Shown piece by piece: positions 35,784-43,471 of a stretch of 48,831 bases of DNA; position 1 is the stretch's first letter; each line of letters opens with the position of its first letter. The translations under genes and the position numbers were made by a program. The stretch is from NCBI RefSeq assembly GCF_018917435.1, contig NZ_JAHLOQ010000024.1:1-48831 (forward strand), written 5' to 3'. The notes beneath the pieces are model-generated. The model saw only the letters and a list, made by a program, of their open reading frames with translations, ran no database searches and was not told where the DNA came from. This stretch comes from Intestinibacter bartlettii. Its GTDB lineage: Bacteria; Bacillota; Clostridia; Peptostreptococcales; Peptostreptococcaceae.

Positions 35784-36269
35784 TTAATTATACATTCCAT
35801 GTTTATTCATATAGTTATAAATCTCTTCGCCGTGCTCTTGTTCTTCTTTTTGAATATGGTTTAAAACTTGTCTTATATTTTTATCTCTAAACTCGAATAT
35901 CGAAGTATTATATGTAGACGAAACATATTTTTCTGTTGATAGGGCATCTTGGCATAGAAGTTTGTCGGTTTCGTTGTAGTTTACTTGCATTTGACCTTGC
36001 AAATTGCCCAAATTAAATTCAGATTGTGTATTTTGCTCATTTCCTTGGTTTTGTCCACTATTTTGGTTCATGTTTGGAACTGTGCCGCTTAGAATTTGAT
36101 TTATAGTGTCTAAATGTTGTTGTTCTTTTGAAGCTAATGAATTAAATAGGTTTTTTAATTCTTGGCAGTTTGTTTTTTCTGCGTGGTCTTTATATTTTGC
36201 AACACATAAAGTTTCGTGTTCTTTGGCGTCTTGTAAAAGACTCTTTTCTTTAGTATTTAAATCTAACAT
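35784..36269 (-). CDS. CotF-like spore coat protein
   Basis: 161 residues. Two ferritin-like helical hairpins, about 5-60 (KEKSLLQDAKEHETLC ... SKEQQHLDTINQIL) and 100-155 (KLLCQDALSTEKYV ... IQKEEQEHGEEIYNYM), flank an Asn/Gln-rich linker (NMNQNSGQNQGNEQ). This is the arrangement of CotF/coat F-domain proteins of clostridial spores. The C-terminus HGMYN is typical of the group. GAGGTGA precedes the ATG. It is divergent from the GH25 lysozyme gene. Expression during sporulation is expected. Confidence 0.8.
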   Translation of the reverse strand: MLDLNTKEKSLLQDAKEHETLCVAKYKDHAEKTNCQELKNLFNSLASKEQQHLDTINQILSGTVPNMNQNSGQNQGNEQNTQSEFNLGNLQGQMQVNYNETDKLLCQDALSTEKYVSSTYNTSIFEFRDKNIRQVLNHIQKEEQEHGEEIYNYMNKHGMYN

Positions 36270-36413
36270 TTTATCACCTCAATAGTATTTTGTATAATAT
36301 TTTTGAAAATATTCATAATAATTCCTATTTTTTAACAAATATAAACAAGTAAAAAGTCACTTTTTGGCGATACTTTTTATAAAATATTAATAGGAAGAAA
36401 AGGAGGTGATAAA

Positions 36414-37379
36414 ATGGCTATAAAAGTGTGGGGAATTGATGTAAGTAAGTACAATGCACCAATTGACTGGCAAAAGGTTAAAAATTCAGGCGTTAAATTT
36501 GCAATTCTTAGAATAGGTTTTGCCAGCACAAGTAACAGAAATAATCTGTCTTTAGATCCATATTTTGAAACATTTTATAAAGGCGCTAAGGCAGTTAAAA
36601 TGCCTGTTGGAGCATATTTTTACTCAAGATGTAACAGTGTAGAGACTGCTAAAAAAGAAGCACAGTTTATACTAAATGCTATAAAAGGTAAACAATTTGA
36701 ATATCCAATATGGCTAGATGTAGAAGATCAAAAAACTTTACAATCCACAAATAAATCGACTATGACAAGGGCAGTAGTAACTTGTTTAGAAGAAATAAAA
36801 AAAGCAGGTTATTATGTAGGTATATACTCAGGAAAATATATATTAAGAGATAACTTAAATGATAATGAATTAAAAAATTACGACCACTGGATAGCACAAT
36901 ATGCTTCACGCTCAACTTATACTACTTATGAAATAGCAATGTGGCAATTTGGAGCAGATGTAAACTACCTAACAAATAAGAGAGTTTCTGGAGTTAGTAG
37001 CAGTATGGTTGACCAAAATTATTGCTATAAAGATTATCCAACAATAATAAAAAAGGCTGGATTAAATGGCTTTAAGTCAAATGACACTACAAAAATCGAT
37101 AATTCAGAAAGTGACAAATCAAAAACTGAAGACAATTCTAAAGACAAACACCAAATTAATACAACAAACTATATAAAAGTTAAAGCACCATCATATATCA
37201 AAACTTTGACTAGAGTAAATATTAGAAAATCACCTAGCATAAATTCAGCTGTGATTTATACAGCACCAAGATCAGCAGTATATAAAATTACAAGTATATC
37301 TCCAAATGGAAATTGGGGATATATCCCATATAGAAAGGGATGGATGACTTTAAATAAAAAGTACGTACAAAAGGTCTAG
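36414..37379 (+). CDS. GH25 muramidase with C-terminal SH3-like domain
   Basis: 321 residues. The GH25 domain (about 3-200) starts KVWGIDVSKYNAPIDWQKVK, which contains the first catalytic Asp; the acid Glu is in YPIWLDVEDQ. An Asp/Lys/Ser-rich linker (about 225-255) leads to an SH3b-type wall-binding domain (about 262-321, RVNIRKSPSINSAVIYTAP). The enzyme cleaves the glycan of peptidoglycan. There is no signal peptide, so release by lysis, a holin or a mother-cell/spore route is needed. AAGGAGGTGAT is a near-perfect ribosome binding site. It lies next to a coat protein gene and just before the phage-derived region, so spore or prophage origin is possible. Confidence 0.92.
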   Translation: MAIKVWGIDVSKYNAPIDWQKVKNSGVKFAILRIGFASTSNRNNLSLDPYFETFYKGAKAVKMPVGAYFYSRCNSVETAKKEAQFILNAIKGKQFEYPIWLDVEDQKTLQSTNKSTMTRAVVTCLEEIKKAGYYVGIYSGKYILRDNLNDNELKNYDHWIAQYASRSTYTTYEIAMWQFGADVNYLTNKRVSGVSSSMVDQNYCYKDYPTIIKKAGLNGFKSNDTTKIDNSESDKSKTEDNSKDKHQINTTNYIKVKAPSYIKTLTRVNIRKSPSINSAVIYTAPRSAVYKITSISPNGNWGYIPYRKGWMTLNKKYVQKV

Positions 37380-37396
37380 ATAATTAACTTATGAGC

Positions 37397-37430
37397 AAGC
37401 TAGAAGGTAATATACCTTCTAGCTTATTAT
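37397..37430 (+). terminator. terminator after lysozyme gene
   Basis: AAGCTAGAAGGTA and TACCTTCTAGCTT form a perfect stem with a short loop; the T-tract is weak (TATTATAA). Confidence 0.8.
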
Positions 37431-37521
37431 AAGAGCCTTAAAAAAATAAACATCGCTTTTAGGGTATTATTGGAAGATGAATATTTGATGGAATTTGTTA
37501 TACAGATGGATTCAAAGTAGC

Positions 37522-37809
37522 TTATTGATAGATGAATATAATTGATTTATATAATAGATTAGTTATTTGTTCCGAGTTACGGTCAGTTTGGTTCTGACTG
37601 TGGTCAGTTTAGCGTTGCTTTTGACGAAAAAGGCGTTTATTTAGACTAAACACCTTTTGTTTTTGACGACATATGTATTCAAAAACAACATGAGTCGCGT
37701 CTAAAGCAAAGTGAGTCGACTTTAAAGCAATGGGTGTTGAGCCTAAAGCAAAGTGAGTTGACTTTAAAGACATAGGTATTAAGTCTAAAGCAAAAGGGTA
37801 TAGTTTTAA
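37522..37809 (-). pseudogene. detached repeat region and C-terminus of the winged-helix gene
   Basis: On the minus strand the frame of the gene at 37810 continues past its TAA to 37609 and encodes a repeat tract with units such as ALKSTHF and ALGSTPI, visible as DNA repeats of GAGTyGACTTTAAAGC at 37692-37800. In a second frame 37522-37607 encodes TDHSQNQTDRNSEQITNLLYK, similar to the tails at 42044 and 45058. The parts are therefore remains of a longer gene broken by one stop codon and at least one frameshift. Confidence 0.65.
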
Positions 37810-38199
37810 TTATATATATTCCATATCCTGATTAGAATTAATATCATCAAAATTATTGCTAGAGGCAGTTTCAAATCTGCAAAGCTCACCAAAATTATCA
37901 CCTAGAGTATAATAAGAATACTTCCCACCACAACAGACAGTTTTCTTCTTTAATATACCTAAGTCACAAATATGTCTAAGTCTTTTATAAACAGCATCCT
38001 TTTTTATGTAAAGAAGTGGCATATCATCCACTATACCTTGATAAGAAACCCAGTAATACCTCTCACCATCAAGAGTCATAGCACGCATACGACCGGACTT
38101 CATAAAATCCACAATCCATCTAAGTATATATAAATCTGTTGTATCAAGTCCAAATTCCAAAGCAGCTTGTTGAGAAAATCCACACATAGTAAATTTCAT
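37810..38199 (-). CDS. phage-type winged-helix protein, probably truncated
   Basis: 129 residues from the ATG at 38199 (GGGG upstream; a TTG at 38208 is less likely). FGLDTTDLYILRWIVDFM, then YYWVSYQGIVDDMPLLYIKKDAVYKRLRHICDLG and GGKYSYYTLG, is the pattern of a winged-helix family common in clostridial prophages and plasmids. Known members are longer and carry repeats of the NPTDLNP type before a conserved end. Here TAA at 37810-37812 cuts the frame, but the repeats continue in frame behind it, so this is best read as a truncated gene. It may still bind DNA. Confidence 0.7.
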   Translation of the reverse strand: MKFTMCGFSQQAALEFGLDTTDLYILRWIVDFMKSGRMRAMTLDGERYYWVSYQGIVDDMPLLYIKKDAVYKRLRHICDLGILKKKTVCCGGKYSYYTLGDNFGELCRFETASSNNFDDINSNQDMEYI

Positions 38200-38355
38200 A
38201 ATAATCAACCCCTTGTATGTAAATTTAGAGAATGTAGAAATGTTTTATTGGATATGTATTTGATTTGTTCGTTTAGTTAATTATTCTCTTAATTAATTAT
38301 ATCTTATAATGATTGAAAAATCTTAGAAAAAGGGATTTTTTATGTACAATTTTGA

Positions 38356-38763
38356 CAGATTTATTTTAAGTCTAGAAAACGATTAGTAGTCATTGTTACA
38401 ACTTATTGGATTATAAATGCACAAGGTGTTAAGCTTCAGAGTGTGCTTGCATCAGAGGATAATACCATAATGTTTACAGATAAATATAATACTTTATGGG
38501 CATATGATGGGGTTCCAGTTATAAAGGTAGGTGATAATATTCTAGCTCAAAATGTTATTGGTTATGGAGCTAAAGATAATCATATTTCATATTTGACTAT
38601 TGATGGAGATTTATATTTGTATGATACAGATAGTTTAGAGGAGACTCTTATTTTACAAGATGCTTCTGATTTTTCATAGATATATATGACAAATACTAAG
38701 ATATATCCTTATCGTAGTGATGGGGATGAAGATACTTATAATATTAAACAAATATATGATTAG
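38356..38763 (+). pseudogene. gene remnant, repeat-rich beta protein
   Basis: An open frame from 38356 encodes RKRLVVIVTTYWIINAQG, a possible membrane anchor, then beta-rich repeats (TIMFTDKYNTLWAYDG, ISYLTIDGDLYLYD) to a TAG at 38677-38679, and continues in the same frame for 27 codons to TAG at 38761. No ATG with a ribosome binding site is present at its start, so I read it as a decayed fragment of a propeller-like or surface protein. The rest of 38200-38940 holds no other gene. Confidence 0.5.
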
Positions 38764-38947
38764 TTTTTGAATTAAATTATTGAAATATACGTATATAATA
38801 TACGTATAAATACTTATAAAGATTCTGAATTTGTTAGGAAAAAGATCAAGATTATTCTATTTAAAAATTAAAAAGTTCTGAAAAAATGTATTGTTAAAAA
38901 TTACATTTTAAAAAATTAATGATTAAAAACAAAGGAGGATTTTCTTG

Positions 38948-39157
38948 ATGAGTATTTATGCTATGAGTTCGAGGGATATTATTAAAGTCTTAAACCAAGA
39001 TGGGTGGATGAAAGTGGATTGTAGAGGGTCACATAATATGTTTAAACATCCTACTAAAAAGGGGCGTGTTACAGTGCCTCATCCTAAAAAGGATTTACCA
39101 CTTAAGACTGTGAAAAGTATATTTTTACAAGCCCAAATTGAGTATGGGAAGCAATAG
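38948..39157 (+). CDS. hicA: HicA toxin (mRNA interferase)
   Basis: 69 residues from the ATG at 38948, 9 bases after AAAGGAGG. The double-stranded RNA-binding-like HicA fold is evident: SSRDIIKVLNQDGW, then the catalytic His in GSHNMFKHP, then VTVPHPKKDLPLKTVKSI. HicA cuts mRNA when free of HicB. The gene is directly followed by hicB, the usual order, with 34 bases between. Sequence is intact at the catalytic residue. The location among decayed phage-type genes suggests horizontal arrival. Confidence 0.95.
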   Translation: MSIYAMSSRDIIKVLNQDGWMKVDCRGSHNMFKHPTKKGRVTVPHPKKDLPLKTVKSIFLQAQIEYGKQ

Positions 39158-39191
39158 TTTCCCTCGTTTCTTAAGCATAGGAGGTATTTTT

Positions 39192-39593
39192 ATGAGCGTA
39201 AAAGATAAATATATATATCCTGCTATTTTTGATTTTGATGAAGATGGAATAACAGTTACATTTCCAGATTTACCTGGATGTATAACTTGTGGAGATTCTC
39301 AGGAAGAAGCATTTAGAAATGCCAAAGAAGTACTAGAATTATATATGTATGGATTAGAACAAGATGAAGAAGAAATTCCAGAACCATCTCAGATAAATCT
39401 AATAAAAACAGAGGATACTCAAAGTATTGTTTTAATAGATATATGGATGATTCCTGTAAGAGATCAAATGAAAAATAGATGCGTAAAAAAGACTCTTACT
39501 ATACCAAAATGGTTAAATGATATTGCAATGGAGAATAAAGTGAATTGTTCTGCAATATTACAAAGTGCATTAAAAGAATATCTAGGTATATAA
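39192..39593 (+). CDS. hicB: HicB antitoxin
   Basis: 133 residues from the ATG at 39192, preceded by AGGAGG; the longer frame from 39138 runs through hicA and is not used. The N-terminal HicB fold (1-about 75: YIYPAIFDFDEDGITVTFPD, LPGCITCGDSQEEAF) binds HicA. The C-terminal part (about 95-133: KKTLTIPKWLNDIAMENKVN) is a ribbon-helix-helix DNA-binding domain for autoregulation. A second, broken copy exists at 41704. Confidence 0.95.
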   Translation: MSVKDKYIYPAIFDFDEDGITVTFPDLPGCITCGDSQEEAFRNAKEVLELYMYGLEQDEEEIPEPSQINLIKTEDTQSIVLIDIWMIPVRDQMKNRCVKKTLTIPKWLNDIAMENKVNCSAILQSALKEYLGI

Positions 39594-39621
39594 AAAGGGC
39601 CTCTTATTAGAGGTTCTTTTT
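39593..39621 (+). terminator. terminator of hicAB
   Basis: AAAAGGGCCTCT and AGAGGTTCTTTT pair (two G-U) around TATT and end in a T-run. Confidence 0.85.
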
Positions 39622-39630
39622 ATATGTAAA

Positions 39631-39733
39631 ATAAGAAAACTTCTCACCCCAAAAACAGTCTTTTTCTTCAAAATTCCTAATTCACACATATACTTAAGTA
39701 TCTTATAAATCGCATCCTTTTTCAAATATAAAT
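39631..39733 (-). pseudogene. fragment of a second winged-helix gene
   Basis: The minus strand reads LYLKKDAIYKILKYMCELG then ILKKKTV, homologous to residues about 62-90 of the gene at 37810 (LYIKKDAVYKRLRHICDLGILKKKTV), and then shifts frame by one base. Neither end of the gene is present. Confidence 0.8.
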
Positions 39734-39846
39734 CTTATTTGTTAAGACTTATAAATTGTAATAAGATTTTTATAATAATATATACTTTGAATTTGATTTA
39801 GTATCTAAACAGGATTATAATTTTATTAAAATAAAGGAGGAAAAAT

Positions 39847-41664
39847 ATGGGACTTTTAATAGTGATAATATTGATTTTTATAATAATTAATTATATTGGA
39901 AGTAATAATAACTCCGACTATAAAACAAATACTAGTAATAAATACGATTCTGGGGTAACTAGTAATAAATACAATCCCAAAGTAAACAATAAAAAAAGTG
40001 ATTCACAAATAACTAGTACGTATTATATTGATTCTGGAAAAGCTATTTATAATGGGACAGTATCTTTTGAAGGAAACTTGGATATAAAAGAAGTAATAGT
40101 ATCAGGGTCAGTTACTTCTATAAGACCATTTGCATTTGCAACATGTAGAAACTTAAAAAAAGTAGAAATACGAAGTTTAGTTACTTCTATTGGAAATAGT
40201 GCATTTGCAGGATGTAGTAATTTGAAAGAAATAAAAATACCAAATTCAATTAGAACCATAGGGGAATATGCATTTGCAGGATGTAGTAGTTTAAGAGAAA
40301 TAGAAATACCGAAATCTGTTATTTCTATTGGAGAATTTTTATTTAAAAATTGTAATGATATTTGTGTATATTGTAATAAAGGGTCTTATGCTGAGAAATA
40401 TGCTAAACGAAATAAAATTTATTATAAATATATAGAAGATACTAATTATAAATATATAGAAGATACTAATTATAAATATATAAATAATACAAATAAATAT
40501 TCTTTAAAAGAAACTAATAGCAAAAAATTAACAAATAAGAATTATGAGGAAGAAAATAAAATAGAATTTTTAAGTGCTCAAGGTATAAATATAATAAATA
40601 GAATTGTTGAGGTAGCATATGAAGATTTTGATAAAATGAATAAAAATGAATTTTATTATTCGATAAGAGTAAATATATTTGATAAAAAATTAAGTCGAGT
40701 TAGGGGAAATAAACAATTATATGCAAATTCTTTAGAACGAGATATTTTATATTGTTTTAATTTAATTGAAGATATGAATATAGATATTGCTAATTATATT
40801 AAAACTAAGAAATTTCCAGCATCAAGTTCAGAATGGAAATCTGAATTTGAACAATTAAAAAATAAAAATCAATTTACTAATGTAGATAAAGCTAGAAATA
40901 AAGATAGATTAGATGTATATAAATCTTTTGATGATATTGATAAATTAATTCCTGAATTAGAATTCGATTATATTTATTTTTATATAAATTCATTGCTTTT
41001 AGCACAGAGTATTATGGAAGTATCAAAAAATAATGATTTTGTAAGACCTCTTTTCAAAGAATTTCCTGATGCGATTATTAAAAGGTTTGAAAAGTGTTGT
41101 CAAATAAAAACTAGTAGATTTTTAAAATGCATTAAAGATTTATTTGAAAATAAGAATAATTTAGAAGTAAACAGTAGTAAAACTTTTAGAGAATTTTATA
41201 CTAGTAAAACAGCAGCTCAATTAAAAAATGATTTAGATGAAGTTTATTACTCTAAATTAAGACAATTAAATTTAAAAGATGCTAGTTTTGGTTACAATGG
41301 ATGTAAAGAATTTTTAGGAGCAATTGAATTGGCTTTATTCGAAAAACAACTAAAACCTTACATAGAACAAGGTATAGAAAATGTGTTTACTAGGGACTGG
41401 GGACCTTTTGATTTTAGTGAATTTATGGATGAGGTAGTAGAAAAATATAGTAGTATTACAATTGATGAATGGAATGAATCATACATATACTTTGAAAAAA
41501 ATCATTCATGGCTAGCTGAACATCCTTGTGCATCACAAGAGGTTGCAGAAAAAAGATTTGAATTTTTAAGAGAAGGCAAGTGTACTCCAGAAGAGATTAT
41601 GTTAGAAGAAGTAGATAACATGATAAAGATAATCGAACGTTATTTAGGAAATCAAAAGAAGTAG
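39847..41664 (+). CDS. membrane-anchored leucine-rich-repeat protein with unknown C-terminal domain
   Basis: 605 residues. Residues 3-17 are a signal anchor (LLIVIILIFIIIN). A polar linker (18-75) precedes about five BspA-type leucine-rich repeats (78-195; for example SFVTSIGNSAFAGCSNLKEIKIP pattern elements TSIGNSAFAGCSNLKE and RTIGEYAFAGCSSLRE). Three copies of YKYIEDTN/YKYINNTN follow (196-217), a recent tandem duplication visible in the DNA. The last 370 residues are helical and unknown to me, with a hydrophobic stretch (FDYIYFYINSLLLAQ) and many conserved-looking Trp/Cys. AGGAGG precedes the ATG. It lies between hicB and the broken hicB copy, so was probably part of the duplicated or inserted DNA. 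Confidence 0.75.
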   Translation: MGLLIVIILIFIIINYIGSNNNSDYKTNTSNKYDSGVTSNKYNPKVNNKKSDSQITSTYYIDSGKAIYNGTVSFEGNLDIKEVIVSGSVTSIRPFAFATCRNLKKVEIRSLVTSIGNSAFAGCSNLKEIKIPNSIRTIGEYAFAGCSSLREIEIPKSVISIGEFLFKNCNDICVYCNKGSYAEKYAKRNKIYYKYIEDTNYKYIEDTNYKYINNTNKYSLKETNSKKLTNKNYEEENKIEFLSAQGINIINRIVEVAYEDFDKMNKNEFYYSIRVNIFDKKLSRVRGNKQLYANSLERDILYCFNLIEDMNIDIANYIKTKKFPASSSEWKSEFEQLKNKNQFTNVDKARNKDRLDVYKSFDDIDKLIPELEFDYIYFYINSLLLAQSIMEVSKNNDFVRPLFKEFPDAIIKRFEKCCQIKTSRFLKCIKDLFENKNNLEVNSSKTFREFYTSKTAAQLKNDLDEVYYSKLRQLNLKDASFGYNGCKEFLGAIELALFEKQLKPYIEQGIENVFTRDWGPFDFSEFMDEVVEKYSSITIDEWNESYIYFEKNHSWLAEHPCASQEVAEKRFEFLREGKCTPEEIMLEEVDNMIKIIERYLGNQKK

Positions 41665-41703
41665 CTGAATTAGTAAAAGAATAATTATTTAGGAGGGATT
41701 TTT

Positions 41704-42010
41704 ATGAACGTAAAAGACAGATATATATATCCTGCTATTTTTGATTTTGATAATGACGGCATAACAGTTACTTTTCCAGATTTACCGGGATGTATAACTT
41801 GTGGGGATTGTCAGGAAGAAGCATTTAGAAATGCTAAAGAAGTACTAGAATTATATATGTATGGATTAGAACAAGATGAAGAAGAAATTCCAGAACCATC
41901 TCAGATAAATCTAATAAAAACAGAAGATACTCAAAGCATTGTTTTAATAGATATATGATGATTCCCGTAAGAGATCAAATGAAAAATAGATGTGTAAAAA
42001 AGACTCTTAT
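41704..42010 (+). pseudogene. broken second copy of hicB
   Basis: Nearly identical to hicB from its ribosome binding site to about codon 100. One G is missing at the codon pair ATATGGATG, giving ATATGATG and a TGA stop at 41956-41958; the DNA stays homologous for about 50 bases more and then diverges, so the ribbon-helix-helix domain is lost. The 84-residue product (starting MNVKDRYIYP) keeps the HicA-binding fold and could still be translated. No hicA lies next to it. Confidence 0.88.
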
Positions 42011-42043
42011 TTTTATTTAATAAGAGTTATATAGTATTTAATA

Positions 42044-42262
42044 AGAGTTATATAGTAGAGGAGTTATTTGGTCCATGTTTTCATCAGTTTTATTCGTATT
42101 TTGGTTTGGATAAAGGGGAAGAAAGCACGGTAAGGGTGGACTTTTGGGTCAGGTGTTATGATTTTTTTGTGATTCAGTAGGTGCATTTGGGTTCGATGGT
42201 GTGTTTATAGTATTATTTTGCACACTGTTATTCTATTTAACAACTTTGTGATAAATATATTT
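42044..42262 (-). pseudogene. C-terminal remnant of a winged-helix/repeat gene (copy A)
   Basis: Positions 42044-42155 repeat 45058-45169 with few changes, and 42208-42262 repeat 45417-45470; the stretch between is deleted here. On the minus strand the first block ends in NKTDENMDQITPLLYNS, matching the tail near 37522. GC content is visibly higher than in surrounding genes. A 20-base tandem repeat (ATAAGAGTTATATAGT type) lies at 42018-42056. Confidence 0.65.
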
Positions 42263-42278
42263 ATGATATAGTTTGTAT

Positions 42279-42333
42279 GAAAATCACTTTATGTAGATGC
42301 TTATAGTGGCATATGCACAAAGTGATTTTTTAT
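42279..42333 (+). terminator. long hairpin, terminator-like
   Basis: AAAATCACTTT and AAAGTGATTTTT form the base, with further pairing TGC/GCA inside, and a T-run at the end. The outer arm sequence ATCACTTTATGTAGAT recurs at 45520. No gene is directly upstream. Confidence 0.6.
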
Positions 42334-42413
42334 ATTTATAGAAAAATAAAGGATTACGAGGTAATTATGTTGAAAAATTAGGATTTAGGTAGTTTACATT
42401 TGGGGGGATTTTA

Positions 42414-43361
42414 ATGGAAAAAGTTAAAAGAGTAAATATGCTTGATACGGCTAATGAATTTTTAGAAAAAAATAAAAGGGGATTCAGATTAGATGGTAAA
42501 ACTATTAACAAATCAAGAATTAAGAAGGCATTTGAGTGTCTTACCAAATATGAAACAGAAGAAAAAAAGTTTTTAAAACAAAGTAAACCAAATAAATATA
42601 ATGATGGAATAAATAATAAATATATTGATAAAATGGTTGATTCTGTGCAAATAAGAGAAGATTTAATAGAGAGACTTAAGTCAAAAAAAGAAAAAAAGAG
42701 AGATCACTATATATATAGCAAATACATAAAATTTTTGAATAAAGATAAAGGGATGTCTATAGAAAAATTACCGAGATACTATACTGAATTAGAAAGAAGA
42801 TTAGAAATTATAAAAAGAATTCATAAGGGATGTAATGCGAGTGATATAAGTAATATGGCCTATGAACTTATGTTAGATGAAAGTAATATACATAGAGATT
42901 TAAGAATTATAAGCGATGGAGAAATGAGCGTAATGGGGCAAAGGGTAAAGGTTGAATATCGTAAACAGAATGATGAAAATGGTGAAGGGTATATATTGTC
43001 AACTGCTCATCCTTTGTTTTTGGTACAGAATTTAGAGCAAATAATAGCATTGCTTAATGGATTGAAGTATTCATATGAGATTTATGGATATAAAGAATAT
43101 GCGAGAGAAACTGCAGTCAGCATTTGGATGCAGTTATCAGATTATGCAACTAACAGGATTTTGAACGAACTTCCAAAAGAAGAATTAAAAATAGATATTA
43201 ATTGGTATAAAATGATTGCTGATGAAGCAGAAGAAAGAAAAAGAAAATTAGAAGAAGAGGATTATATTATTGATTCATTTAAAACAGAAGAATTTATATC
43301 AAATTTAGGAAAAAATAAAGAACACTCTTATTTAAAAAATCTAAAAAATCCACGAAAATAG
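42414..43361 (+). CDS. helix-turn-helix-like protein, unknown
   Basis: 315 residues, charged, without signal or membrane segments. Residues about 130-185 (ERRLEIIKRIHKGCNASDISNMAYE ... DESNIHRDLRIISDGE; here in two pieces) look like a winged helix of the DeoR/WYL-regulator kind, in which the recognition helix is NIHRDLRII. No WYL core follows; instead there is a helical region (HPLFLVQNLEQIIALLNGL) and an acidic/basic C-terminus. A Lys-rich N-terminal 120 residues may contact nucleic acid. GGGGGGA precedes the ATG. It could regulate the following accessory genes. Confidence 0.65.
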   Translation: MEKVKRVNMLDTANEFLEKNKRGFRLDGKTINKSRIKKAFECLTKYETEEKKFLKQSKPNKYNDGINNKYIDKMVDSVQIREDLIERLKSKKEKKRDHYIYSKYIKFLNKDKGMSIEKLPRYYTELERRLEIIKRIHKGCNASDISNMAYELMLDESNIHRDLRIISDGEMSVMGQRVKVEYRKQNDENGEGYILSTAHPLFLVQNLEQIIALLNGLKYSYEIYGYKEYARETAVSIWMQLSDYATNRILNELPKEELKIDINWYKMIADEAEERKRKLEEEDYIIDSFKTEEFISNLGKNKEHSYLKNLKNPRK

Positions 43362-43471
43362 GTACCCGGTACCTCAATAACGTAACTTCCATTTGATACA
43401 ATTAAGATATGAATTATATAAGAAAGATAATTTAAATAAATTTTTATTGTATAAAATGGGAGGATGATAGA

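Noticed and set aside
37692-37800. Short regular repeats read as a CRISPR array
   Set aside because: Units are about 16-26 bases, diverged, without spacers of constant length, and fit codon repeats in frame with the upstream gene.
39138-39191. N-terminal extension of HicB
   Set aside because: This part overlaps the end of hicA, and the ATG at 39192 has a perfect AGGAGG; the duplicated copy also starts there.
43362-43375. GGTACCCGGTACC as a recombination or operator site
   Set aside because: Too short and single to support a role; noted only in the gene entry.
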